Source: Clostridia bacterium
Lineage (GTDB): Bacteria; Bacillota; Clostridia; Christensenellales; Aristaeellaceae
DNA: 43,430 nucleotides
NCBI GenBank assembly: GCA_017448975.1
Contig: JAFSKN010000062.1
Span: forward strand, 1-43,430
Direction: 5' to 3'
Shown here: piece after piece, positions 8,490-17,195 of the stretch
Position numbering within the stretch: position 1 is the first letter of the stretch
Layout of the letters: each line of letters opens with the position of its first letter
The notes under the pieces: generated by a model
What the model was told of the DNA's origin: nothing
Database searches by the model: none
What the model saw: only the letters and a program-made list of their open reading frames with translations
Program-made: the position numbers and the translations under genes

Positions 8490-8532
8490 CGGGCTGTTGT
8501 GGTTCAAATTGCCACAACAGCCCGGATTTTTT
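8490..8532 (+). terminator. Strong terminator between convergent genes
   Basis: CGGGCTGTTGTGG (8490-8502) and CCACAACAGCCCG (8512-8524) form a perfect 13-bp stem with a nine-base loop. The ATTTTTT run follows on the plus strand. The hairpin may also slow minus-strand transcripts leaving ileS. Confidence 0.9.
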
Positions 8533-8542
8533 AAGGAATGTT

Positions 8543-11500
8543 TTACTGTGCCTTTTTCACGCTCAGCGCCGCCTGCTTGCCGTTGATGTCGCAGTCCTGA
8601 GCGAACGCGCCCTCGGAGGCGGATTCATAGGAGACGGACACGGCCAGCACGCCCTTTTCGATCATATCCTGGAAAGCGCGCATGGCGTCGATCACTTCCT
8701 GATCGCCCTGGGCAGTGACGGCGATGCGGTCGGTCACGTCGAAGCCCGCGTCCTTGCGCATGTTCTGCAGCTTGCTCACCACTTCGCGGGCGTAGCCCTC
8801 CTGGATGAGCGCGGGGGTGAGGGTGGTGTCCAGCACCACGGTGAGCTTGCCGTCCACCTGGGAGGTGAAGCCCTCTTTCTTGATGGCCTCCACCAAGATA
8901 TCTTCCTTGGACAGGATGATATCGGTATCGTCCATGCGCAGGGTCACGGTTTCGCCCCGGTCGAAGGCGGCCACCACTTCACCGCCGTTCAGCTTTTGCA
9001 GCTCGCCGCGCATCCGGCCCAGGAATTTGCCGTAGTTCTTTTTCAGGGTCATGAAGTTGGGCTTTAAGTCGTAGTTGACGAATTCGCCCGCGTCGTCGAT
9101 GAACTTCACGTTCTTCACGTTGAGTTCATTCTCCACCAGGCCCTGATAGGCTTCCCCAAAGTCCGCGCCGGACACGTAAAGCATATTCAGGGGCTGGCGC
9201 ACCTTCATGTTGGAAAGCTGGCGGCAGGAACGGCCCAGCTGCACCACCGTTTCCACGGCGGCCATCTGGCGCTCCGCTTCCGCGTCGATCCACTTTTCTT
9301 CGCACGCCGGGAAATCGCACAGATGCACAGATTCGGGGGCGTCCAGGTTCACGGTGCGCACCATGTTCTGATAGATTTCTTCGGACATGAAGGGCATGTA
9401 GGGCGCGATCAGGCGGGTCAGGCGTTCCAGCACGGTGTACAGGGTCATGAACGCGGCTTCCTTGTCGCCCGCCATGCCCTTGCCCCAGAACCGTTCGCGG
9501 CCAAGGCGCACGTACCAGTTGGAAAGCTCGTCCACGAAATCGCTGATCTTGCGGGTGGATTCGGTGATGCGGTAGGCGGAAAGGTCTTCGTCCACGCCTT
9601 TGATGACCGTGTTCAGGCGGCTCAGCACCCATTTGTCCATGAGGGTGAGGGCGCACTTGGAAAGGTCGTGCCTGGTGGGGTCAAACTGGTCGATGTCCGC
9701 GTACAGAATATAGAAGGAATAGGTGTTCCACAGGGTGCTCATGAACCGGCGGGGGCCTTCGTTCAGGGCGTCCTCATGGAAGCGGCAGGGCAGCCAGGGG
9801 GCGGAGGCGGAATAGAAGAACCAGCGCACGGCGTCGGCTCCCTGCTTTTCCAGCACCACCTTGGGGTCCACCACGTTGCCCAGGTGCTTGCTCATTTTCC
9901 GGCCGTCCTTGTCCTGCACGTGGCCCAGCACCACGCAGTTTTCAAAGGGCGCGCGGCCGAAGATCAGGGTGGAGATGGCGATCAGGGTATAGAACCAGCC
10001 GCGGGTCTGGTCGATGGCCTCGGAGATGAAGTTGGCCGGGAAGCGCTTTTCAAAGATTTCCTTGTTCTCAAAGGGATAGTGCCACTGGGCGAAGGGCATG
10101 GAGCCGGAATCGTACCAGCAGTCGATGACCTCCTTGGTGCGGGTCATGGGCTTGCCGCAGCAGGGACATTTGATCTTTACTTCGTCGATGTAGGGCCGGT
10201 GCAGCTCGGGCAGGTTCACTTCGCCGATGGCCATATCCAGCAGCTCCTGCTTGCTGCCGATCACGTGCATGTGGCCTTCTTCGCACAGCCAGATAGGCAG
10301 CGGCGTGCCCCAGTAGCGCTCGCGGGAAAGGCCCCAGTCCACCACGTTCTCCAGGAAGTTGCCCATGCGGCCTTCCTTGATGTTGTCCGGGTACCAGTTG
10401 ATGGAGCGGTTGTTGGCGACCAATTCGTCCCGCAGGGCGGTCATTTTGATGAACCAGGTGGGGCGGGCGTAGTACATGAGGGGCGTATCGCAGCGCCAGC
10501 AGAAGGGATAATCGTGGGCGAAGGGCACGGCGGCGAACAGCAGGCCCCGTTCCTTCAAGTCCTTTAAGATCATGGGGTCGGCGTCCTTGATAAAGGTGCC
10601 CGCCCAGGCGGTTTCTGCGATGAATTTGCCCTGGGTGTCCACCAGATTCACGAAGGGCAGGCCCTTTTCGCGGCATACCCGGTTGTCGTCCTCGCCGTAA
10701 GCGGGGGCGATGTGCACGATGCCGGTGCCGTCCTCCATGGTCACGTAGTCGTCGCTGACCACGAACCAGGCTTTCTTGTCCGGCTCCACAAAGCGGTAAA
10801 GGGGCACGTATTCGGTGCCCACCAGATCGGCGCCGGGCATTTCGGCCACGATCTCCGGCTCCTTGCCTTCCAGCACTTTTTCCACCAGGGCCTTGGCCAT
10901 GATGTAGGTAACGCCCTCGTTGGATTTGACCCGGCAGTAGGTTTCATGGGCGTTGACGCACAGGGCCAGGTTGGAAGGCAGGGTCCAGGGGGTGGTTGTC
11001 CAGGCCAGGAGGTACACGTTTTCCTCGCCCACCACCGGAAAGCGCACGAACGCGGACTTTTCCTTCACGTTCTTGTAGCCCTGGGCCACCTCGTGGCTGG
11101 ACAGGGCAGTGCCGCAGCGGGGGCAGTAGGGCACGATTTTATGGCCCTTGTAGATCAGGCCCTTTTCCGCGATGGTTTTGAGGCTCCACCATTCGCTTTC
11201 GATGTAATCGTCATGGTAGGTCACGTAGGGGTGCTCCATATCCACCCAGTAGCCCACCCGGTCGCTCATTTCCTCCCATTCGTGCAGGTACTTCCACACG
11301 CTTTCCTTGCACTGCTGGATGAAGGGCTCGATGCCGTACTGCTCGATCTGGGGCTTGCCGTCCAGGCCTAACTTTTTTTCCACTTCCAGCTCCACCGGCA
11401 GGCCGTGGGTGTCCCAGCCCGCCTTGCGCAGCACGTTCTTCCCCTTCATGGTGTAATACCGGGGGATCAAATCTTTGATGGCGCGGGTTTCCACATGGCC

Positions 11501-11671
11501 GATGTGGGGCTTGCCGTTGGCCGTGGGCGGGCCATCGAAGAACGTGAAGGTGTCCTTCGCGTTGTCCCGGGCATGGAAGGACTTTTTCACGATGTCGTTT
11601 TCCTTCCAGAAACGGATGGTTTCCAGTTCCCGTGCGGCGAAATTCATGTCGGCGGTTACTTTTTTGTACAT
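8543..11671 (-). CDS. ileS: Isoleucyl-tRNA synthetase
   Basis: IleRS charges tRNA-Ile with isoleucine in the cytoplasm. The class I signature is GPPTANGKPHIGH (HIGH-type His56-His59), and the KMSKS-type loop is KMSKH near residue 592. The CP1 editing domain lies between them, with metal-binding pairs such as CPRCG and CPCCGK. The length of 1042 residues and the PPTANGKPHIGH form fit the longer, eukaryote-like IleRS subclass. In known examples that subclass is often naturally less sensitive to mupirocin. The frame stays open upstream to 11818, but that part is the T-box leader. The start MYKKVTADMNF at 11671 is preceded by GGAGGAAG at proper spacing. Confidence 0.95.
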   Translation of the reverse strand: MYKKVTADMNFAARELETIRFWKENDIVKKSFHARDNAKDTFTFFDGPPTANGKPHIGHVETRAIKDLIPRYYTMKGKNVLRKAGWDTHGLPVELEVEKKLGLDGKPQIEQYGIEPFIQQCKESVWKYLHEWEEMSDRVGYWVDMEHPYVTYHDDYIESEWWSLKTIAEKGLIYKGHKIVPYCPRCGTALSSHEVAQGYKNVKEKSAFVRFPVVGEENVYLLAWTTTPWTLPSNLALCVNAHETYCRVKSNEGVTYIMAKALVEKVLEGKEPEIVAEMPGADLVGTEYVPLYRFVEPDKKAWFVVSDDYVTMEDGTGIVHIAPAYGEDDNRVCREKGLPFVNLVDTQGKFIAETAWAGTFIKDADPMILKDLKERGLLFAAVPFAHDYPFCWRCDTPLMYYARPTWFIKMTALRDELVANNRSINWYPDNIKEGRMGNFLENVVDWGLSRERYWGTPLPIWLCEEGHMHVIGSKQELLDMAIGEVNLPELHRPYIDEVKIKCPCCGKPMTRTKEVIDCWYDSGSMPFAQWHYPFENKEIFEKRFPANFISEAIDQTRGWFYTLIAISTLIFGRAPFENCVVLGHVQDKDGRKMSKHLGNVVDPKVVLEKQGADAVRWFFYSASAPWLPCRFHEDALNEGPRRFMSTLWNTYSFYILYADIDQFDPTRHDLSKCALTLMDKWVLSRLNTVIKGVDEDLSAYRITESTRKISDFVDELSNWYVRLGRERFWGKGMAGDKEAAFMTLYTVLERLTRLIAPYMPFMSEEIYQNMVRTVNLDAPESVHLCDFPACEEKWIDAEAERQMAAVETVVQLGRSCRQLSNMKVRQPLNMLYVSGADFGEAYQGLVENELNVKNVKFIDDAGEFVNYDLKPNFMTLKKNYGKFLGRMRGELQKLNGGEVVAAFDRGETVTLRMDDTDIILSKEDILVEAIKKEGFTSQVDGKLTVVLDTTLTPALIQEGYAREVVSKLQNMRKDAGFDVTDRIAVTAQGDQEVIDAMRAFQDMIEKGVLAVSVSYESASEGAFAQDCDINGKQAALSVKKAQ

Positions 11672-11689
11672 TGCTTTCTTCCTCCAATC

Positions 11690-11930
11690 ATAGAAAAATC
11701 CGTCCCAACGTTTCCATTGGGACGGAATGATTTCATCATGTCCGCGGTACCACCCAACTTGACGGTTTCCCGTCCAGCTTTCGCGTCCTGTATCGGGGAC
11801 GAAACGCCGGTTCTTCAACCGGAGGCTCCCAGGTGATCCGGCACGCGGCCCCCTTACCGGCTTGCACCAAACGCCGGCTCTCTGGAAGAGGGATTCGCGG
11901 GCCCGTCCTGTTCATTGCCCGAATGGATGT
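11690..11930 (-). promoter_or_regulatory. T-box riboswitch leader of ileS
   Basis: Read on the minus strand, the leader has a Stem I region with AGAGAG, then the specifier ATC (11837-11835), an isoleucine codon, followed by ACCTGGGAGC. The conserved T-box sequence GGGTGGTACCGCGG lies at about 11756-11743. An intrinsic terminator (11725-11694) pairs CCGTCCCAA with TTGGGACGG before a T-run. Uncharged tRNA-Ile should pair with the specifier and the T-box bulge, stabilise the antiterminator and allow ileS transcription. Confidence 0.93.
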
Positions 11931-11959
11931 ATTATAACGGAATCAAGCGGTTTTGTAAA
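11931..11959 (-). promoter_or_regulatory. Promoter of the ileS T-box transcript
   Basis: On the minus strand TTTACA (11959-11954) and a perfect TATAAT (11936-11931) are 17 bp apart. The promoter overlaps the last codons and stop of the upstream Lgt-like gene (ends 11943), so ileS is transcribed independently of that operon. Confidence 0.82.
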
Positions 11960-13073
11960 GCCCCGATTTTTCCGCTTTTTTCGCCCAAACCATCCCCAGG
12001 GCGATATAAGCCGCCATCACCAGGGCGAACGCGCCGTACAGCAGCGCGTCCGAAACGGGGGAACGGTCCAGGGCAAATTCCAGGCCGATCACCGCCCCGG
12101 CCATGAGCGCCGTCGCGCCCAAGGCCAGCCAGAACCGCCGGATTTTCACCGCGAAATACAGCAGGGCGGGCAGGGCGACGCACAGGGCAAACACCTGCTC
12201 GGCGTGCACGAAGCCCCACATCATATGGCCGTCCCGCCGCAGGCTTTCCAGCAGGATCATCACGCTGCCGTACAGGAAAGCGGAGCGGACGAAATCCTTC
12301 CGCAGGATCATCAGGATGACGCCGGCGGCAAACATGATCGCGACGGTATCCAGCCGCCAGGAATCGCCGATCCGTACCACCAGCATTTCCGCTTCCGGCC
12401 CGTAACCGGCCCCGATGATCCTTGCGCTGAACCGGGCCACCGCTGCAAAGCCCAGCAGGCCGGGGGTCAGATCGTTCAGGGTCTGCCTGACGCCGGCTTT
12501 GCGGCATTTCGCGGCGATCACGCCGCCCAAAGCGGCAAAGACCAGCGCCCCGGACAGGGACAGGCCCCCTTCCCAAACGCGCAGCATGGCTTCGGGCGCT
12601 TGCACATCCAGCAGATAGAATTTGAAGCTGGCAGCGCAGTAAACGAAACGCGCCCCAAAGAGGCCCAGGGGCACGGCCAGCGCCGCCGTCGCGAACAGGG
12701 TAAACCAATCCTTCTTTTCTTCTTTTTTTTCAAGCTTGGCCAGGAACACGCCGCCAAAGGTCATGGAGGCGGCGGCGGCGAGGTACAGCCCGTATTTGGA
12801 AAAAGCGGGTTCGGAGGCTTCTGTCTCGCTTGGTTCTTCCGCCGCGCCGCCCAGCAGCAAGCGCATCAATTGGGCTTCCGGGCTGTCGTCGTCCTGGGCT
12901 TCCTTCCGGGCCTTTTGCTTATAATAATAGGTCGTCCGCTCCGGCGTAAGGGAACAGTGCGCGCACAAAAAAGGCATGGCCGCAAGCGTCGCCAGCAGAA
13001 GCACAGCCAAGAAAGCTGCCGCGAATTTGCGCAAGAAAAATCCTCCTTTGGACACGCTCATGGATCCCGTCAC
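11943..13073 (-). CDS. Lgt-like membrane protein lacking key catalytic residues
   Basis: The protein has 376 residues and several predicted membrane helices. An N-terminal hydrophobic segment is followed by an acidic linker (about 55-90). The rest tracks prolipoprotein diacylglyceryl transferase (Lgt): GARFVYC, VWEGGLSLSGAL, CRKAG, DLTPGLLG and later ESLRRDG. Lgt needs a His in its GGL.IHGG motif and an Asn in GR.GNF.N.E. Here these read GGLSLSGAL and ARFSARIIGAG, so both signatures are lost. It may be a pseudoenzyme or a diverged transferase. The start is unclear: GTG at 13073 overlaps the upstream stop, while ATG at 13061 gives MSVSKGGFFLRK. It is the last gene of the gpmI operon. Confidence 0.6.
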   Translation of the reverse strand: MTGSMSVSKGGFFLRKFAAAFLAVLLLATLAAMPFLCAHCSLTPERTTYYYKQKARKEAQDDDSPEAQLMRLLLGGAAEEPSETEASEPAFSKYGLYLAAAASMTFGGVFLAKLEKKEEKKDWFTLFATAALAVPLGLFGARFVYCAASFKFYLLDVQAPEAMLRVWEGGLSLSGALVFAALGGVIAAKCRKAGVRQTLNDLTPGLLGFAAVARFSARIIGAGYGPEAEMLVVRIGDSWRLDTVAIMFAAGVILMILRKDFVRSAFLYGSVMILLESLRRDGHMMWGFVHAEQVFALCVALPALLYFAVKIRRFWLALGATALMAGAVIGLEFALDRSPVSDALLYGAFALVMAAYIALGMVWAKKAEKSGLYKTA

Positions 13074-13978
13074 ATTCCGCCGTCAGGCACGGCGGTGCAG
13101 ACGTAAACGATGTCGCTCAATTCCCGTTCCGAATCCCGGTAGTTGGAATCATAGTATTTCCTGTGGAACATCATGACGCAGGTATTCCCGCCGTCCAAGC
13201 AATAGGCGGTCTGAACGCCTAAGCTTGCCATGAATTTCCCCATATCGTCCGTGGTCACGCCTTTGGAAACGTCGTTTCGTCCCTCCGCCTCCACGAACAC
13301 ATATTCCAACGGGCCAACCTGGGCAATGACCATACGGGGGGCGCGGACAGCGCTGTCGAACAGCCCGCTGTCCCGTCCGTCTTCCCGCACCCTGTAGCGT
13401 TCGGGCAGGGGCAGGGCCTCCCCGTTCTTCACGATGGCCGGACCGAAGGAAAAGCCGTTGATGATCTTATGCCCCGACTGGAGGAAATCCACAAGCTCCT
13501 GAACCTGACTATCGCCTCCCAGGAACACATGCAAATCTCCCGCTTCGTCGATCACCAGCACGTCCTTCCTGGTGTTTTGGGGGTCGAGGTAACGGAAAGC
13601 GATCCCCTGGCGGTAGACCAGCGCCTCTTCCGTGCGCTGGATATAGTATTCGCCGTTGATGGCTACCACCGCGTTTTTGTCGCGGCTCATCCTGCTGGCC
13701 AGCTCGGATTTGCTTTCGTTGGGTTCTCCGGCTACGGCGGTGCGGAGCTGGGTGGGACTGGCGGCCTTGATCCATGCGATGTCGTAGCGCACGCCGTCGA
13801 TATCCCGCTTTTCCATGCGGACGGAAAGGCTTTCGTCCTCATAGGTGGTATCAGTAAAATTGCTTTCCAGGGGGATATATCCGCCGGAAAAATCGATGGG
13901 CAATTCGTATGTATTTTTGTCGGCCAGGGCGGGGGCTGTCAGGCACAGGCAGAGCAGCAACAGCAGCAGTTTCTTCAT
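13070..13978 (-). CDS. Exported phosphodiester glycosidase-like protein (NAGPA family)
   Basis: This 302-residue protein has a clear signal peptide (MKKLLLLLLCLCLTAPALA). The rest matches the NAGPA / phosphodiester-glycosidase fold, with VVAINGEYY (about 103-111), NGFSFGPAIVKNGE (about 174-187), and the family's C-terminal AYCLDGGNTCVMMF, equivalent to the usual LDGGGS motif. Family members remove GlcNAc from phosphodiester-linked glycans or act on cell-surface polymers; the substrate here is unknown. GAGGAG at 13984-13989 overlaps the deoC stop and is correctly spaced for the ATG at 13978, so the frame's upstream start at 14014 is not needed. It is third to last in the operon by translation coupling with its neighbours. 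Confidence 0.78.
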   Translation of the reverse strand: MKKLLLLLLCLCLTAPALADKNTYELPIDFSGGYIPLESNFTDTTYEDESLSVRMEKRDIDGVRYDIAWIKAASPTQLRTAVAGEPNESKSELASRMSRDKNAVVAINGEYYIQRTEEALVYRQGIAFRYLDPQNTRKDVLVIDEAGDLHVFLGGDSQVQELVDFLQSGHKIINGFSFGPAIVKNGEALPLPERYRVREDGRDSGLFDSAVRAPRMVIAQVGPLEYVFVEAEGRNDVSKGVTTDDMGKFMASLGVQTAYCLDGGNTCVMMFHRKYYDSNYRDSERELSDIVYVCTAVPDGGM

Positions 13979-13988
13979 CTGCGTCTCC

Positions 13989-14732
13989 TCAGTAAGCTCC
14001 GCCGCCGTTTTCAACGGGATTCAGGGGCTGATCGGAAAGCGTGCCGTTTGCCAGACGCGCCTTGGCTTCCTCCATGATCTTCACCGTGGCGCTCACGCCG
14101 CAGCGGGCGGCCCCGGCGTTGCGGCAGGCCAGCACCATATCCAGGGTGCGGATGCCGCCGGAGGCTTTGACAGAAACTTTGTCGGACACGGAAGCCCGCA
14201 TAAGGCGCACATCCGCCACCGTGGCCCCGGAAGAACCGTAGCCGGTGGAGGTTTTCACGAAATCGGCTCCCGCCGCTTCGGACAGGCGGCAGGCGATTTT
14301 CTTCTGCTCGTCGTTCAGATAGCAGGTTTCCAGAATCACCTTGAGCAAGGCGTTCCGGGCGTGGGCGGCCTGAGCCAGAGCGGCGATTTCATCCTGCACA
14401 TAGGCTTCCTCGCCGTGGAGCAGTCTGCCGATATTCAGCACCATGTCCAGTTCCCGGCAGCCGTCGTCCAGAGCGCGTTCCGCCTCGAACACCTTGACAG
14501 CCGTATGATGGGCCCCGTGAGGGAAGCCGATCACGGTGCAGGGCTTCACGTCGCTGCCGTTGAGCAGCTTCACCGCCAGGGGCATATCCCCGGGCCGGGC
14601 GCAGACGGTGGCGGTATCATATTGCAAAGCGATATCACAGCCCTTGCGGATATCGTCTTCCGTCAGGAAAGGCTGCAGGGTGGAATGATCCAGGGTCTTT
14701 GCGATGTCGCGCAGGGTAATAGCCATCTTCAT
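13989..14732 (-). CDS. deoC: Deoxyribose-phosphate aldolase
   Basis: DeoC splits 2-deoxyribose-5-phosphate into glyceraldehyde-3-phosphate and acetaldehyde, feeding deoxynucleoside carbon into glycolysis. The protein has up to 247 residues and an intact TIM-barrel set. It includes LDHSTL near the start, VIGFPHG (about 67-73), DMVLNIG (about 95-101), the Schiff-base lysine in FVKTSTGY (about K160), and the second lysine in VKASGGIR. GGAGAGG lies just upstream. The second ATG (14726, MAITLRD) has better spacing from it than the first. It lies 18 bp after the zinc-ribbon gene in the operon headed by gpmI, so both encode enzymes near lower glycolysis. Confidence 0.94.
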   Translation of the reverse strand: MKMAITLRDIAKTLDHSTLQPFLTEDDIRKGCDIALQYDTATVCARPGDMPLAVKLLNGSDVKPCTVIGFPHGAHHTAVKVFEAERALDDGCRELDMVLNIGRLLHGEEAYVQDEIAALAQAAHARNALLKVILETCYLNDEQKKIACRLSEAAGADFVKTSTGYGSSGATVADVRLMRASVSDKVSVKASGGIRTLDMVLACRNAGAARCGVSATVKIMEEAKARLANGTLSDQPLNPVENGGGAY

Positions 14733-14750
14733 TCCTCTCCTTCTGTCCGT

Positions 14751-15407
14751 TTACTTCTGTATTTTTCCCTTGCAGTATTTGCCCACATAATCCGCCGCCA
14801 GCTCGAATTCACCGGCAGGGAGACGCAGCGCCATGGGGGCGCAGTGGGGCGTATGATACAACAGGATCATGGAGCTGCCGGGACGGAGCTGCACGGAAAC
14901 CACATCCTGCCACAGTATATGGCGCTCCTGGCTCAAATGCATCACGGAGCCGTCCTGCTGGGGAATGTCCTTGCCGGGATCGGCGCTTTGGAGCCGCGCC
15001 CAGCTTTTCCATTTCTGAGGGCTGTGCCAGGTATGCTGATGCGCGCCCTGGGAGTCCAGGGTGAACACATTGGTTTCCTTCCCCTGCAAAAGCAGAAACA
15101 GGAACACCACCACCAACCCCAGCGCGGCCACCGCCAGCGTGACCCGGATAATAGCGCTTTGCCACAGCAGCGAAACCCTTGCGGGGCCGCCGAACATCGC
15201 TTCCAGCCCGAAAACCGCCGCCAGCAGCAGCGCCGCCGCGCCGAAAAGCGCCAGCGCGGCGGTGCGCCAGGCGCGGCTGTCCGCCAGCGGGAGGGTAAGG
15301 ATGCTCCACTTGTCCCGCTGGAGGGCCGCCGTGGCGCGCTTGCCGCACCCGGCGCACACGTCGCCCATGCTTTCCATGCGGCAGCGCTTACAATAGGAAT
15401 AGATCAT
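14751..15407 (-). CDS. Zinc-ribbon membrane protein of unknown function
   Basis: The protein has 218 residues. The N-terminus has two CxxC pairs (CKRC at 6-9 and CAGC at 18-21), which would form a zinc ribbon. Two transmembrane helices follow (about 47-70 and 85-108). A soluble C-terminal half ends in KGKIQK. I recognise no family beyond the zinc ribbon. The start overlaps the gpmI stop by four bases (ATGA), so it is translationally coupled to gpmI. Its role is unknown. Confidence 0.7.
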   Translation of the reverse strand: MIYSYCKRCRMESMGDVCAGCGKRATAALQRDKWSILTLPLADSRAWRTAALALFGAAALLLAAVFGLEAMFGGPARVSLLWQSAIIRVTLAVAALGLVVVFLFLLLQGKETNVFTLDSQGAHQHTWHSPQKWKSWARLQSADPGKDIPQQDGSVMHLSQERHILWQDVVSVQLRPGSSMILLYHTPHCAPMALRLPAGEFELAADYVGKYCKGKIQK

Positions 15408-16945
15408 TCAATCAGGCTCTTTCCGGTCATTTCCTTGGGTACTTCCACCCCCATGCAGGTGAGCATGGTAGGCGCGATGTCCGCCAGACGGCCGCCCTCC
15501 CGCAGCTTTTTGCCGATGAGCTTTTCATCGCAGGCGATGAAGGGCACGGGGTTGGTGGAGTGGGCGGTGAAGGGTTCTTTGGTGATGGGATCGATCATCT
15601 GGTCGGCGTTGCCGTGGTCGGCGGTGATAAAGGCCCGGCCGCCTAATTTGAGGATTTCGCTGACCAGGGTATACACGTCCTTGTCCACTTCTTTTACGGC
15701 CTCGATGGCGGCGGGAATGATGCCGGTGTGGCCCACCATATCGCAGTTGGCGTAGTTCAGGATCATCACATCGTACTTGCCGCTGTCGATCAGCTCCAGG
15801 GCCTTCTGGGTCACTTCGGGGGCGCTCATTTCGGGCTTCATATCGAAGGTGGCCACCTTGGGGGAATCGATCAGGAAGCGTTCTTCGCCTTTGTTGGGGG
15901 CTTCCACGCCGCCGTTGAAAAAGAAGGTGACGTGGGCGTACTTCTGCGTTTCGGCGATATGGGCCTGGGTCAGGCCTAACTTGGCCAAATATTCGCCCAA
16001 GGTGTTGTCCAGGTTTTCAGGCGGATTGACCACCTTGAGGCCGGTGAACGTAGCGTCGTACTGGGTCATGGTCACATACTGCACGGGGATGAAGCCCTTC
16101 TTGCGCTCAAAGCCCTTGAAATCGGGCATGATGAAAGCGCGGGTCATCTGCCGCGCGCGGTCCGGGCGGAAGTTGAAGAAGATCACGCTGTCGCCCTTTT
16201 CCACGGTGGTCAGGGGCTTGCCGTCCTTTTCGATCACGGTGGGGATCATGAATTCGTCGGTCTTGCCGTTGTCATAGCTGTGCTGCACGGCGTCCACGGG
16301 ATCGGTTTCCCGGATGCCCTCGCCCAGCACGATGGCGTCGTAGCCCTTTTCCACGCGATCCCAGATGTTGTCGCGGTCCATGCCCCAGAAGCGGCCCTGA
16401 ATGGACGCCACCTGGCCCACGCCGATTTCCTTCATTTTGGCGACCAGCTGCCGCATATAATCGATAGCGGAGGTAGGCGGCACGTCGCGCCCGTCCAGAT
16501 AGCAGTGCACGAACACCTTGGTGAGGCCCCGTTTCTTCGCCATTTCCAGCAGGGCGTACAGGTGGGTGTTGTGGCTGTGCACGCCGCCGTCGGAAAGCAG
16601 GCCCATCAGATGCAGGCTGCCGCCGTTTGCCTTCGCGCTGTCCATGGCCCACACCAGGGGTTCCTTCTCAAAAAACACGCCGTCCTGAATATCCTTGGTG
16701 ATGCGGGTCAGCTCCTGATACACGATGCGCCCCGCGCCCATGTTCAGATGGCCCACCTCGCTGTTGCCCATCTGGCCGTCCGGCAGGCCCACGTCCATGC
16801 CGCTGGCGCCCAATTGGGTGTGCGGAAATTTCGCCGCCAGCTCGTCCAAATGCGGGGTGCCCGCCATGTAAATGGCGTTGCCTTCATGATTGGGGTTGAT
16901 GCCGAAACCATCCATGATGATCAAAGCCGTCATCTGTTTGCTCAT
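15404..16945 (-). CDS. gpmI: 2,3-bisphosphoglycerate-independent phosphoglycerate mutase
   Basis: GpmI interconverts 3- and 2-phosphoglycerate in glycolysis, using two Mn ions. The 513-residue length is standard. The phosphorylated serine is in GNSEVGH (Ser62, the same number as in the Bacillus enzyme), and the metal-binding Asp12 lies in IIMDGFG. Later metal-binding stretches include SDGGVHSH, DHGNAD and HSTNPVPF. GGAGA lies at normal distance before the ATG at 16945. It heads a five-gene operon under the promoter near 17002-17030. Confidence 0.96.
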   Translation of the reverse strand: MSKQMTALIIMDGFGINPNHEGNAIYMAGTPHLDELAAKFPHTQLGASGMDVGLPDGQMGNSEVGHLNMGAGRIVYQELTRITKDIQDGVFFEKEPLVWAMDSAKANGGSLHLMGLLSDGGVHSHNTHLYALLEMAKKRGLTKVFVHCYLDGRDVPPTSAIDYMRQLVAKMKEIGVGQVASIQGRFWGMDRDNIWDRVEKGYDAIVLGEGIRETDPVDAVQHSYDNGKTDEFMIPTVIEKDGKPLTTVEKGDSVIFFNFRPDRARQMTRAFIMPDFKGFERKKGFIPVQYVTMTQYDATFTGLKVVNPPENLDNTLGEYLAKLGLTQAHIAETQKYAHVTFFFNGGVEAPNKGEERFLIDSPKVATFDMKPEMSAPEVTQKALELIDSGKYDVMILNYANCDMVGHTGIIPAAIEAVKEVDKDVYTLVSEILKLGGRAFITADHGNADQMIDPITKEPFTAHSTNPVPFIACDEKLIGKKLREGGRLADIAPTMLTCMGVEVPKEMTGKSLIE

Positions 16946-17001
16946 TTTCTTCGTCTCCTTTGCGCTTGATCCGTTCCGCGCCCTCTTTGAACGCCGCTTC
17001 T

Positions 17002-17030
17002 ATTATAATAGAAATTGCCGTAACCTTCAA
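17002..17030 (-). promoter_or_regulatory. Promoter of the gpmI operon
   Basis: On the minus strand TTGAAG (17030-17025) and a perfect TATAAT (17007-17002) are 17 bp apart, giving a leader of about 50 bases before the gpmI start codon. Confidence 0.75.
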
Positions 17031-17063
17031 GTGTTTTCCAATGGTTCCTTCTTTTTGGTGTCA

Positions 17064-17114
17064 GCGGGGCTTTGCCCCGCGCCCCACCAGGGGAATGATT
17101 CCCCTGGACCCTCT
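17064..17114. repeat. Two-hairpin dispersed repeat, copy D
   Basis: This copy is in the reverse orientation relative to copy B. GCGGGGC/GCCCCGC at 17064-17080 is followed by GCCCCACCA, then CAGGGGAAT/ATTCCCCTG at 17089-17106 and GGACCCTC. It is the closest match to copy B and lies upstream of the gpmI promoter. Confidence 0.65.
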
Positions 17115-17195
17115 CCTGCGGATATTGCCAGACGCGGAAAAGAAAGCAACTTTCCGCAGCTGCTTGGAAAGAACGATCCAACTTGTCGTCGTTGT

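Noticed and set aside
11672-11818. N-terminal extension of ileS
   Set aside because: These codons lie within the T-box leader and terminator; the real start has a proper ribosome binding site at 11671.
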